Assembly (NCBI RefSeq): GCF_006496635.1
Contig: NZ_CP022958.1
Span: forward strand, 496,001 to 560,000
From: Azoarcus sp. DD4
GTDB lineage: Bacteria; Pseudomonadota; Gammaproteobacteria; Burkholderiales; Rhodocyclaceae
Length of the DNA: 64,000 bases
Direction: 5' to 3'
Position numbers and translations under genes: made by a program. Shown piece by piece: positions 56,574 to 64,000 of the stretch (its first letter is position 1; each line of letters starts with the position of its first letter). The notes under the pieces were generated by a model. That model saw only the letters and a list, made by a program, of their open reading frames with translations. It was not told where the DNA came from and did not search any database.

Positions 56574-57394
56574 AGCCATCTCGCCGGCGTGAGATGGCTT
56601 ACCAGGCCGTGCAGCAGCGCGGCGCGAGCATACGCGTGGCGTGTGCGGCATTCGGGATCAGCGAAACCTGCTACCACTACCAGGCAAAGTGCTCGGCCGA
56701 GAATGCCGAGATCGCCGATCACTTGATCCGCCTGACCCACAACCAGCGCAACTGGGGCTTTGGCCTGTGCTTCTTGTACCTGCGAAACGTGAAGGGCTAC
56801 CGCTGGAATCACAAGCGGGTGTATCGGATCTATCGCGAGCTCGAGCTCAATCTGCGCATCAAGCCGCGAAAGCGGATCGTGCGCGAGAAACCCGAACCGC
56901 TGGCGGTACCCAAGGCGATCAATCAGTGCTGGTCGATGGACTTCATGCACGATCAGCTGGCCGATGGGCGCAGTTTCCGACTGCTCAACATCATCGATGA
57001 CTTCAACCGCGAAGCGCTCGCCATGGACATCGATCTGTCCTTGCCCGCCGAGCGGGTCGTGCGCGCGCTCGAACAGGTGATCGAATGGCGAGGCAAGCCA
57101 ACGGCGATCCGCAGCGACAACGGACCGGAATATGTCGGCAAGACGCTGACCGAGTGGGCACAGAAGAACGGTGTTCAGCTCAATCACATCCAGCCCGGAA
57201 AGCCGCAGCAAAATGCCTACGTCGAGCGCTTTAACCGCACCGTACGCTACGACTGGCTCGGTCACTACCTGTTCGAGTCGATCGATGAGGTCCAGGATTA
57301 CGCCACCCGCTGGCTCTGGCTCTACAATCACGAGCGCCCCAACATGGCCTTGGGCGGTATCACCCCAAAGCAGCGGCTGGCCATCGCCGCATAG
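56567..57394 (+). CDS. IS3-family transposase OrfB (made by -1 frameshift)
   Basis: About 275 aa in the -1 frame relative to OrfA. The rve/DDE integrase core has Asp in QCWSMDFMHDQ, Asp in IRSDNGPEYVG and Glu in NAYVERFNRT, with the usual C-terminal YNHERPNMALGGITPKQ. It shows no inactivating change, so this copy may be active and able to supply transposition in trans to other IS3 copies. Confidence 0.92.
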   Translation: MVKPSRRREMAYQAVQQRGASIRVACAAFGISETCYHYQAKCSAENAEIADHLIRLTHNQRNWGFGLCFLYLRNVKGYRWNHKRVYRIYRELELNLRIKPRKRIVREKPEPLAVPKAINQCWSMDFMHDQLADGRSFRLLNIIDDFNREALAMDIDLSLPAERVVRALEQVIEWRGKPTAIRSDNGPEYVGKTLTEWAQKNGVQLNHIQPGKPQQNAYVERFNRTVRYDWLGHYLFESIDEVQDYATRWLWLYNHERPNMALGGITPKQRLAIAA

Positions 57395-57865
57395 CTCTAC
57401 TTCTGGCTGCCCCTGAAAATGGGGGGATTACCACAGCACGGATAGACGAGGAATCGACGATGGTACGAGACCAATCAATGCGACCGGCAGCGCGAAGCCG
57501 CGCAAGCGGCACTTCGTGCAGCCGATCCCACACGCCCGCTTCCTGCCAGGCCCGCAGTCGTCGCCAGCAACTCATCCGCGAGCCGCAGCCCATCTCCTTG
57601 GGCAGCATCTCCCAGGGGATGCCCGACTGCAGTACGAAGAGGATACCGGTGAGCACCTTGCGATCGTCCAGGGGCTTGCGCCCGGGATGTTTCGCTCGGC
57701 GCGGCCGCGGTGGCGGCAACAGCGGTTCGATCAGTGCCCACAATTCGTCGTCCAGTGTCGGTCTTGCCATCCCCTCTGCCTCGAGAAACAAGGCAGAGGT
57801 TAACAAATGAAATCAAAGGTGAACAGCCCTTATTGCCATTTTGTTAGAGCTTCTTAGGCGGAAGC

Positions 57866-58033
57866 TCAAAGCTCGGCATCCAGTTCCGTACTGAAGGAGA
57901 ACGGTACGGCGTGTCGGATGACTTCACCGCTTGCCGAATCCACGATTGCGATCCTGGAAAACACCTCATTGCTGGCCAATAGCTGATACACACCCTCAAA
58001 ACTCAAGGTAGAAAACTCCCGCCTAGACTTCAT
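57866..58033 (-). CDS. Small hypothetical protein at the end of the surface-polymer operon
   Basis: 55 aa from ATG 58033, 5 bp after the stop of the flippase-like gene. Sequence pattern FEGVYQLLASNEVFSRIAIVD and EVIRHAVPFSFSTELDAEL; no family recognised. The tight spacing favours translation with the upstream genes. Its stop lies 10 bp from the IS5 target duplication. It may be an intact small gene or the stub of a longer gene whose 3' part was lost. Confidence 0.5.
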   Translation of the reverse strand: MKSRREFSTLSFEGVYQLLASNEVFSRIAIVDSASGEVIRHAVPFSFSTELDAEL

Positions 58034-58038
58034 CAAGG

Positions 58039-59031
58039 TCACAGTTTTCCTTCTGATTTCAAGTCATGGGAAGACAAAAATAACAGAGAGATAACACCCG
58101 TTAGCATCCCAAACCAAAGCGTCACTAAGCGAATTGAAATTGCCAAGGACATTGCACTACCGTCGCCTACGCCGCGATCTAACAACTGAAAAACCAGTGC
58201 AACCTCCATTGCGCCGAGTCCGCCAGGGAGCATACTCGCCGCACCGAACAAAGTTGCTTGCACGAAGATCAACACGCAGTCAGCAACTGAAATGCCAGTC
58301 CCCAAAATATGGCAGAACCAGGAAAACACCAGTGCTTGCGTCCCATAGGAAAGCATCGCGACAACCGAAAAAGCAGAAACTCTTGGCAGGATCCACACTT
58401 TCGCCCAAGCTTCAAGTGTCGCTTGCCCGCCCTTGATGGGGAGCCAAGTCAAAGAACGTTCTAGTCGGCACCATCCAGTGCTGGCAACTGGGTGTGATAA
58501 CAGAGATGCGAAGGTGAGACTTCCGAGCAGGATGAGCGCAAATGACAGAAGCCATACCCAAGCAAAATGCTGTCCGGCCATGGTGGCAGCTAGGGTACCC
58601 AGAAAAATCATCCCTAAAACATCCGAACCCCTGTCAGCAAGGAATGCCGCGAGGCTGTGCGTAACCTTCACTCCATGGTGAACCAGTAAAGCCGAGCGAA
58701 ACGTTTCCCCAGCTTTTCCTGGCGTCGCAGTCAGCGCAAGCCCAGAAAGGTAAATGCCAAAATGAGTAAATTTGGGCACGCTAATCTCGAGACACTGAAG
58801 AGAATACTCCCATCGCCCAAAGCGCCATAGATAAGAACTGCTCGAAAGAAGGGCACCAATCAGCAACGTCTGCAGTCCTAAAGCAGCGAAGGCTGTCACT
58901 GTTTCCTGCCAACCAAACCAGAAAACGCCAGCCAGATAGAGCAGCGCCCCAGTGGTAACAAACCGCACAATGGCCCGAATGGTGCGCTGCTCAAGAAGAG
59001 CAAGCTGAAGTCGAGCGACGAACTTGCTCAT
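58039..59031 (-). CDS. Lysylphosphatidylglycerol synthase TM-region/flippase-like membrane protein
   Basis: 330 aa with about seven hydrophobic helices. Family marks are RFGRWEYSLQ, LALTATPGKAGETFRSALLVHHGV, FLADRGSDVLGM and MLPGGLGAMEVALVFQLLD, typical of the UPF0104/LPG_synthase_TM (AglD-like) group. It lacks the lysyltransferase domain. Members flip or modify lipid-linked sugars or lipids at the inner membrane. It overlaps the GtrA-like gene by 4 bp. Confidence 0.85.
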   Translation of the reverse strand: MSKFVARLQLALLEQRTIRAIVRFVTTGALLYLAGVFWFGWQETVTAFAALGLQTLLIGALLSSSSYLWRFGRWEYSLQCLEISVPKFTHFGIYLSGLALTATPGKAGETFRSALLVHHGVKVTHSLAAFLADRGSDVLGMIFLGTLAATMAGQHFAWVWLLSFALILLGSLTFASLLSHPVASTGWCRLERSLTWLPIKGGQATLEAWAKVWILPRVSAFSVVAMLSYGTQALVFSWFCHILGTGISVADCVLIFVQATLFGAASMLPGGLGAMEVALVFQLLDRGVGDGSAMSLAISIRLVTLWFGMLTGVISLLFLSSHDLKSEGKL

Positions 59032-59417
59032 CGAAAGGTTAAAAACTTATGGCCGAAATAGCTGGTGACTACCGGCACAACCACACCAACCAAATGACCC
59101 AACGCCTCAGCATGGTCCTGAATGCCAACCGATGGCAGCGCCCAGCGAGCGAGAAGTAGACTGATTGCAAGTGTCTGAAGGACCGCTAAAAGGTTTACGC
59201 CTACGAACTTGGTCACCTGTGGCGCAAGAGGGCCCTGACTCGCATTGAAAACATGCCCTCGCATCAGTAGAAAAGCGATCAGCATCCCCACCAGATAAGC
59301 GAAAAAGACCGCGACACCGTAGGCAAAAAAAATACTGAATACAAACCGCGAGCCAAAGTTGGCGCCGGCAGCAATGCCCCCGGCCACGAGAAAACGCAGA
59401 AATTGTGGCGCGATCAT
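59028..59417 (-). CDS. GtrA-like membrane protein
   Basis: 129 aa, four hydrophobic helices with FLRFLVAGGIAAGANFGSRF at the N-terminus and TSYFGHKFLTFR at the end, both GtrA-family marks. GtrA proteins are thought to flip polyprenyl-linked monosaccharides. It overlaps both neighbours by 4 bp (translational coupling). Confidence 0.88.
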   Translation of the reverse strand: MIAPQFLRFLVAGGIAAGANFGSRFVFSIFFAYGVAVFFAYLVGMLIAFLLMRGHVFNASQGPLAPQVTKFVGVNLLAVLQTLAISLLLARWALPSVGIQDHAEALGHLVGVVVPVVTSYFGHKFLTFR

Positions 59418-60724
59418 TTCCGATCAGAACCCGTGTCTTGCCCCGCAGCCATTTTTGCCATTTGCCGCCCGAATCCAATGCTTTCCGAGATACCCCGGTC
59501 TTCCGGATAGTAGTAAGACGTATCAGCCACCCATAGTCCGCGCACGGGCAATTCAACTGGAGGTAGCTTATCCAAGTAACCCGGATCACAGATGGGCTGC
59601 GCGTAGCGATAACGGCTGGCGCGTATATCCACAAAATCCTCATCGGTCAACGATGGATTAATCTTCTTTAGATAGCGCCGCACTTTGTTTAGAAAGGCCT
59701 CATCCGGCTCAGCAAACAAGGGGTTCTCACCCGGAACGTAAAACGGCACATACACAACATGCTGGCCAAGCGGCCGCAGATTCGTGTACTCAACCAAGCC
59801 AGGTACATCCATCTCTGGGTCATTGGTGTTCAACCAGAAGTTCTCGGTGACTGCCTTCTTGAGCTTGGCAATCACACAGACGACTGCAATATTCTTGATC
59901 GCCTTGAATTTGGCCAAAACGTCCCCTGGCAAATCCGGCATGAGCTTAGGCACATAAGGCAGCGGAATCGTGCTGATCACCTTATCGAATGCTTCAAGCT
60001 GGCCCGAAACCTGAACCCCTAACACCTTGCCCTCACGGATGACGACCTTTTCAATGGCTGACTTGAAGCGAATATCGCCGCCCCGGGCTTCAATGGAGGT
60101 CTTGAGTGTATTTAGCAAGGTACTGGAACCGCCTTCAAGGTATCCCAGTTTCTCGCGAAACAAGCTGTAGCGAGAGCGCCCAATGCGTCGGATACGACTC
60201 CATATCCACGCCGCAGATAGCCCTTCGGAATACTCGTAAAATTTGTAGTCAAATAGCCGCCGCCAAAGCACCTCCCAGGCTTCACTACCCACCCAACGCT
60301 TGATCCAGCCACTGGCTTCCACTCTATCTAGGGGCCGCCAGTCATCGCGTTTGATGGAAAGGAAGGCATGCAAGCCGTAACGGAATTTGGCCATAAAGCT
60401 CAAACCACTAAATTTGAGCAATGCAAAAGGATTGCCCCACGGCTGCAAACGCGCCTGGTACCAGTAGCCCATCTTGGTTTCAGTCCAGCGTATCTTGTCG
60501 GAAATTCCCAACTCCTCGAGTATTTTAAGGAAGGCGTGATCCGATATGCAATGGAAGTGGTAGTAGCGCTCGATCTCCAGGCCACCAAAGTCAAAAGTGG
60601 CGGTCATGCCACCTACACGATCGTCCGCTTCGAACAGTACCGGCTGGTGCCCATCAAGTGCCAGCTGGTAAGCGACCGCCAAACCCATGGGGCCAGCACC
60701 CAGCACCGCAATTCGCTGACCCAT
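59414..60724 (-). CDS. FAD-dependent amine oxidase/protoporphyrinogen oxidase-like protein
   Basis: 436 aa from ATG 60724. The N-terminal FAD-binding motif is VLGAGPMGLAVAYQLALDGH, followed by EADDRVGGMTATFDFGG. The C-terminus has LWVADTSYYYPEDRGISESIGFG. This pattern is found in NAD(P)-binding/UDP-galactopyranose-mutase-like oxidoreductases within O-antigen and capsule loci. Substrate unknown; probably acts on a nucleotide sugar, lipid or polyprenol. One base separates it from the upstream epimerase. Confidence 0.82.
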   Translation of the reverse strand: MGQRIAVLGAGPMGLAVAYQLALDGHQPVLFEADDRVGGMTATFDFGGLEIERYYHFHCISDHAFLKILEELGISDKIRWTETKMGYWYQARLQPWGNPFALLKFSGLSFMAKFRYGLHAFLSIKRDDWRPLDRVEASGWIKRWVGSEAWEVLWRRLFDYKFYEYSEGLSAAWIWSRIRRIGRSRYSLFREKLGYLEGGSSTLLNTLKTSIEARGGDIRFKSAIEKVVIREGKVLGVQVSGQLEAFDKVISTIPLPYVPKLMPDLPGDVLAKFKAIKNIAVVCVIAKLKKAVTENFWLNTNDPEMDVPGLVEYTNLRPLGQHVVYVPFYVPGENPLFAEPDEAFLNKVRRYLKKINPSLTDEDFVDIRASRYRYAQPICDPGYLDKLPPVELPVRGLWVADTSYYYPEDRGISESIGFGRQMAKMAAGQDTGSDRK

Positions 60725-60725
60725 C

Positions 60726-61664
60726 TCAAAACTCCAGTACGACGCCGCTGTAACGCGGATCATTGAATGTCTCATCCAAGGCAGCCTTGAATGGCGTGTA
60801 CGGAACACCGAAAATACCCGGCCAATCGATCACCTCAAATTCATCCTTTGCACTCAAAGCGGCCAGTTGCTGGGTAGTAAAAGGTGGGTTCTTGTCAAAT
60901 AACCCCCACACCCATAACAATGCATAAAAAAGTGAATACGGAATACGCATGATCAAAGTCTTTGCGCGGGTCGCCCGCTTGATCTCTCGAATCATGTCGA
61001 TATAGTCAACCTTCTCATGACCGGAGATGTTGTAGACGCCATCGCGAACGCGATTCTCAATGCAGCTAATGATGATGTTGGCAAAATCACCGACATACAG
61101 TGGCTGACGCATGTAACGCCCGTGCCCCGGGATAGGGAACACCGGGACCTTCTTCATGAATCGGGACAGCCACCCCAGATGTTTGCGGTCGAACCAACCA
61201 AACATCAATGTCGGGCGTAGCACGGGGCATGCGAGTCCGCTTTCCAACACCATCTTTTCCTGGTCTTTCTTGGTGTTGGTATAGAAATCATCCGCGACCG
61301 ACTCCACCACTGAAGAACTGATGTGTACCAAATAAGGCACATCATTAGCCTTGATTGCCTCCAGAATCAGCCGGGTTGAATCAATATTGTTACGCACAAA
61401 CTCCTGATATTCGTTACCCCCAATCTGCGCTTGCAGCATCACAACCACATCTGCGCCCACAAAGTGCTGTAGCCAGTCACCGTGTTCGGCAAGGTCAACA
61501 TATTTAACAGTGATATCAGGTTGTAACCGTTTTAGCACTTCAAGATTGGAACGATGTTTATCGAGAACAATGATATTGGTGTAACCATTTTCTTTCAAAC
61601 GTGCGACTAAGTTTTGGCCGACAAGACCTGCTCCGCCTGGCAAAACAATTTTTTGATTTTTCAT
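60726..61664 (-). CDS. NAD-dependent epimerase/dehydratase family protein
   Basis: 312 aa. An extended SDR: LPGGAGLVGQNLVARLKENGY (GxxGxxG), DLAEHGDWLQHFVGADVVVMLQAQ, ISSSVVES and RPTLMFGWFDRKHLGWL. The usual YxxxK pair is not clear (TNTKKDQEK lies at that site), as in non-catalytic or complex I NDUFA9-like SDRs. Likely sugar-nucleotide or lipid modification. ATG overlaps the upstream stop. Confidence 0.82.
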   Translation of the reverse strand: MKNQKIVLPGGAGLVGQNLVARLKENGYTNIIVLDKHRSNLEVLKRLQPDITVKYVDLAEHGDWLQHFVGADVVVMLQAQIGGNEYQEFVRNNIDSTRLILEAIKANDVPYLVHISSSVVESVADDFYTNTKKDQEKMVLESGLACPVLRPTLMFGWFDRKHLGWLSRFMKKVPVFPIPGHGRYMRQPLYVGDFANIIISCIENRVRDGVYNISGHEKVDYIDMIREIKRATRAKTLIMRIPYSLFYALLWVWGLFDKNPPFTTQQLAALSAKDEFEVIDWPGIFGVPYTPFKAALDETFNDPRYSGVVLEF

Positions 61665-63985
61665 AATATATTTGCAGAAATTTGGATGTTAATCTTGAAT
61701 TGTTGGCATACGAATAAGCGATTTCCATATGAATACGCCAAGCCCATCAAGAATTTTCCATTCAACGATGAAACATCAGCAACCACCTCAAATCCGGAAT
61801 CGTTCAAATGAGGTTGCTTAAAATAGGCACCAACATCCGGACGTGACGCCCTCTGCGTTTCTATTAGCCAAACTCTTCCCTGGTCATTTTTTAAAGTAAT
61901 ATAGGTCTTATCTGAGTTTTTTATATCTGCCCCAGAAGTTGACAGCCAACCATTAACCCCCATAAGCCAATCAGAAGGCACCTCAGAACCAGAAGGTGAG
62001 GCACCGTTTACGGAATCAATATAGCCGTCGCATTTTTTTTCACTGACTAGTTCCGCCTGATCGGGGATGTCTGTGGGCCGCTCATAATGGTGGCGATCAT
62101 ATTGCAAAGAGAATAGTCTGATCTGATAATCGTCATTCCATAGAGCACCCAAATCCGTCGGCTCGATAGAAAATGAAGCAACTTCCTTTTCCGACGAAAA
62201 ACTTGAATTAGCAAAAACCGAACTAAAATCTTTGGTATCTTCAATTAATGGAGAAATGACAAAACCAGACTTTGCCATGCCAGAAACAATTCTATATTTT
62301 CTTGTAGATCCGTTTTTTAGGGTCAAATTCAGCGCTAACATTCCTGGTTTAAAAAATGCGTTACTAACATCACCAAGAAAATTTCTCTTTAGGGTAATTT
62401 CGGCGAAAACAACACCACCGCCTCGGGGAACAGCAATCGTCTCGCCAAGTCGAAAACTTCCTTTTAATATGCCATTAAGCTTCTGGCTAACATCGCCTGC
62501 AGGCTTACCGCGCCTAAGGAATAAGTAGCCATCTATTGAATAATTTGGCTTGTAATCGGAAAGGATGATTGGCCAGCTAGCGCCATCTTCGAGCGCAGGC
62601 AATCGACCATCGATTGGTTGAGTTTTAAAGATCAAATATTCTGGACCATTAATTAAGTGATTTTTGTTAAGCTCCGACAAAGATGGTGTATAAGCCGAGT
62701 AGCTTTGAAAAACTGGACGGGGGTTCCATTTGTTACCAGAAGCAACTAAAATGGTTTGCTCGTAAGAATATATATCCGCTGCGCCATCAAGCATCGGAAA
62801 ATGGCTGCGCGCCTTAAGTACTGCCATCTGATTGACAAAAAGCTCTTGAAACTTTCCGGGTTCGAATATCCGCACCTTGGTTCCATTCCACGCATTCTCA
62901 TAAGTCGACTTTAAGCGACTCAACATATCTGCAGTACTAGTTCTTAGATGTGATGCGTCGATTAAAATCCACGCTGCAAAAGAACATGCAATTAGTGCTG
63001 CCACGCCTCTTGGCTCCAATAAAGTGGCCCCTAGTATGGCAGATAGAATAATCATGCAACCTGCAATTGTTGCGTGCACATCGTGCCGTACGAATCCTGC
63101 CTTAAAAGACAAAAACAGAATAAAAGCAAACATTAAAGGCATGACCAGCCTTAGAGGAAAGACCTCGGTATTGTGATCATACAAAAGAAATATTGTGACA
63201 AGTCCAGCAACCAAGAAGGCAATAACCTCGTGTAAACTACCATTTACAGCCATTGCCTCCGTGTATCCACTGATAATAGGAATTGACGAGATAACGTATT
63301 GAGGCAGCGCGCTCAAAGGCTGGCCAGAAACGGACCAAAAAATCAGCATGGACAATATTGGAGACAGGCAGATGAGCAATGCGTAAAGGTGTTTTTTTCT
63401 ATAGGTCAGCATGAATGCAGAGATAAAAAAAATCCCCGCGCAACTAATAAAATTTGATGCTTTAATTAGCGGCAAAAGACCAAACGCCGAAAACAGCAAG
63501 GCCATGATAACTGATGTGTTTAAAACACCATCAGAATCAAGTTTATTGGAAGTCTCTGATTTATATAGACCGACACCAACCAGCAAGGGGTAAAGAAAAT
63601 ATAGGTGATCTTTTAAATAGACAGTCGCACCAAAAAAAAATAAAAAGGCCAATTGAAGAATAAGATTGCAATTCCTAAAATTAAGCCAAGCCGCCATAAA
63701 AAAAACAAATCCAAGATAGGCTCCAGAATAAACCATCAAATAATCCATCGATGGTAAATATCTGTTTGTTAAAATGGATGCGTATGGCCCATAAGTAAAT
63801 ACAATATCCCTCCCAAATACCAGTCCTTGCTCTAATGCTTGGGCCATTCCGAATTGCCATGAAGGATCAAGCCCTTGTTCGGGCATGCCCGGAGCCAATG
63901 GAACAAAAATAGCAAACGCCGTAAAAAATAGTGTTGTTGCAAATAAAAAGCCAATGGCCATTTGAAAGCACCGGCTGGCGGGCAT
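61661..63985 (-). CDS. Large polytopic membrane protein, possible GT-C-type transferase
   Basis: 774 aa from ATG 63985; the frame stays open to the window edge and no ribosome site is seen, so the true start may lie outside. The N-terminal half (~430 aa) has ten or more hydrophobic helices. The first loop has GLDPSWQFGMAQALEQGLVFGRDIVFTYGPYAS, a pattern seen in uncharacterised membrane proteins of surface-sugar loci. The C-terminal ~350 aa are soluble and beta-rich. The layout is that of GT-C transferases, but no donor motif is proven. The gene is strikingly AT-rich compared with the rest of the window. Confidence 0.7.
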   Translation of the reverse strand: MPASRCFQMAIGFLFATTLFFTAFAIFVPLAPGMPEQGLDPSWQFGMAQALEQGLVFGRDIVFTYGPYASILTNRYLPSMDYLMVYSGAYLGFVFFMAAWLNFRNCNLILQLAFLFFFGATVYLKDHLYFLYPLLVGVGLYKSETSNKLDSDGVLNTSVIMALLFSAFGLLPLIKASNFISCAGIFFISAFMLTYRKKHLYALLICLSPILSMLIFWSVSGQPLSALPQYVISSIPIISGYTEAMAVNGSLHEVIAFLVAGLVTIFLLYDHNTEVFPLRLVMPLMFAFILFLSFKAGFVRHDVHATIAGCMIILSAILGATLLEPRGVAALIACSFAAWILIDASHLRTSTADMLSRLKSTYENAWNGTKVRIFEPGKFQELFVNQMAVLKARSHFPMLDGAADIYSYEQTILVASGNKWNPRPVFQSYSAYTPSLSELNKNHLINGPEYLIFKTQPIDGRLPALEDGASWPIILSDYKPNYSIDGYLFLRRGKPAGDVSQKLNGILKGSFRLGETIAVPRGGGVVFAEITLKRNFLGDVSNAFFKPGMLALNLTLKNGSTRKYRIVSGMAKSGFVISPLIEDTKDFSSVFANSSFSSEKEVASFSIEPTDLGALWNDDYQIRLFSLQYDRHHYERPTDIPDQAELVSEKKCDGYIDSVNGASPSGSEVPSDWLMGVNGWLSTSGADIKNSDKTYITLKNDQGRVWLIETQRASRPDVGAYFKQPHLNDSGFEVVADVSSLNGKFLMGLAYSYGNRLFVCQQFKINIQISANIL

Positions 63986-64000
63986 GAAAAAACCATTTTG

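Larger units (their letters stand above)
56240..57432 (+). mobile_element. IS3-family (IS407-group-like) insertion sequence
   Basis: 1193 bp bounded by inverted ends GGTAATCCCCCC and GGGGGGATTACC, with a 4-bp ACAG target duplication (56236-56239 and 57433-57436). It encodes orfA and orfB on the plus strand and appears intact. Confidence 0.9.
55768..57770 (-). pseudogene. IS5-family transposase, interrupted and with a nonsense codon
   Basis: The N-terminal part from ATG 57770 reads MARPTLDDELWALIEPLL to IVDSSSIRAV, where an IS3-family element (56240-57432) interrupts it. The C-terminal part resumes as KTGPNPTDRARPGSKHH and continues to LRKT at 55768. A TAA at 55993-55995 interrupts ADRGYGHDK*RRPLHAVG in frame. 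Joining the two halves without the insert still needs a -1 shift near an AAAAA run just after the joint, consistent with programmed frameshifting in this IS group. The element cannot make its own active transposase. Confidence 0.88.
55747..57853 (-). mobile_element. IS5-family element (IS427/IS1031-like), split by an IS3-family insertion
   Basis: Imperfect terminal repeats GAAGCGCTAACAAAATG (left) and GAAGCTCTAACAAAATG (right, inverted), flanked by TTA target duplications (55744-55746 and 57854-57856). TNA targets are typical of this IS5 subgroup. Removing the inner element leaves about 910 bp, the normal size. Confidence 0.88.

Overview
The window reads as a high-GC betaproteobacterium, most likely Rhodocyclales/Zoogloeaceae (Azoarcus/Thauera-like). 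Pointers are the class I PHA synthase, a PEP-CTERM protein, a LiuR-type acyl-CoA regulator, the second-copy type of IF-1, RapZ, a Gx transporter beside a NusG-domain-II protein, and a large chemotaxis operon. This is inferred from gene content; no ribosomal RNA is present. The last ~6 kb is visibly more AT-rich and looks acquired.

Layout. 1-12 kb is mixed metabolism: a truncated sodium:solute symporter, a fused arginase/ornithine aminotransferase, ubiB, a ZnuD-like TonB receptor with a small partner gene, argS, a SPOR protein, dsbA and a short-chain dehydrogenase. 12.1-16.2 kb is a c-di-GMP/cell-surface block: a PilZ protein, a class I c-di-GMP (GEMM-I) riboswitch leading into a secreted subtilase, and a PEP-CTERM protein preceded by a sigma-54-type promoter and an IHF site. 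16.3-25.5 kb is one tightly overlapping ten-gene operon for a type II secretion/type IV pilus hybrid: gspG, gspF, gspE, PilM/N/O/P-like proteins, a lipoprotein secretin with a C-terminal cohesin-like domain, two further pseudopilins and a GspK-like protein lacking Glu5.

25.5-37.5 kb holds a metal-receptor protein, a PIN protein, phaC with an upstream metallo-hydrolase, a divergent MerR/LiuR-type regulator followed by its probable operator and a thioesterase/thiolase/acyl-CoA dehydrogenase set, an HCCA-isomerase-like protein, tandem DUF1289 proteins, a second metallo-hydrolase, rapZ and the NusG_II/Gx pair. 37.6-52.8 kb is an eleven-gene minus-strand chemotaxis operon (cheY, an MCP-like protein, STAS, cheA, mcp, mcp, cheW, mcp, cheD, cheR, cheB) probably driven by a sigma-28 promoter. 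Its three receptors have unrelated sensor domains on nearly identical 1.4-1.6 kb signalling halves. The MCP-like protein carries a CheZ-type D-x-x-x-Q motif and shares its C-terminal IELF with CheD.

52.9-55.3 kb has a Tat-exported dienelactone hydrolase, an AhpD-like protein, a small acidic ORF and infA. 55.6-57.9 kb has a candidate small RNA abutting a nested insertion (an IS3-family element inside a decayed IS5-family element). 57.9-64 kb is a six-gene minus-strand surface-polysaccharide or glycolipid-type operon of membrane and sugar/lipid-modifying proteins. No rRNA, tRNA or CRISPR array was found.
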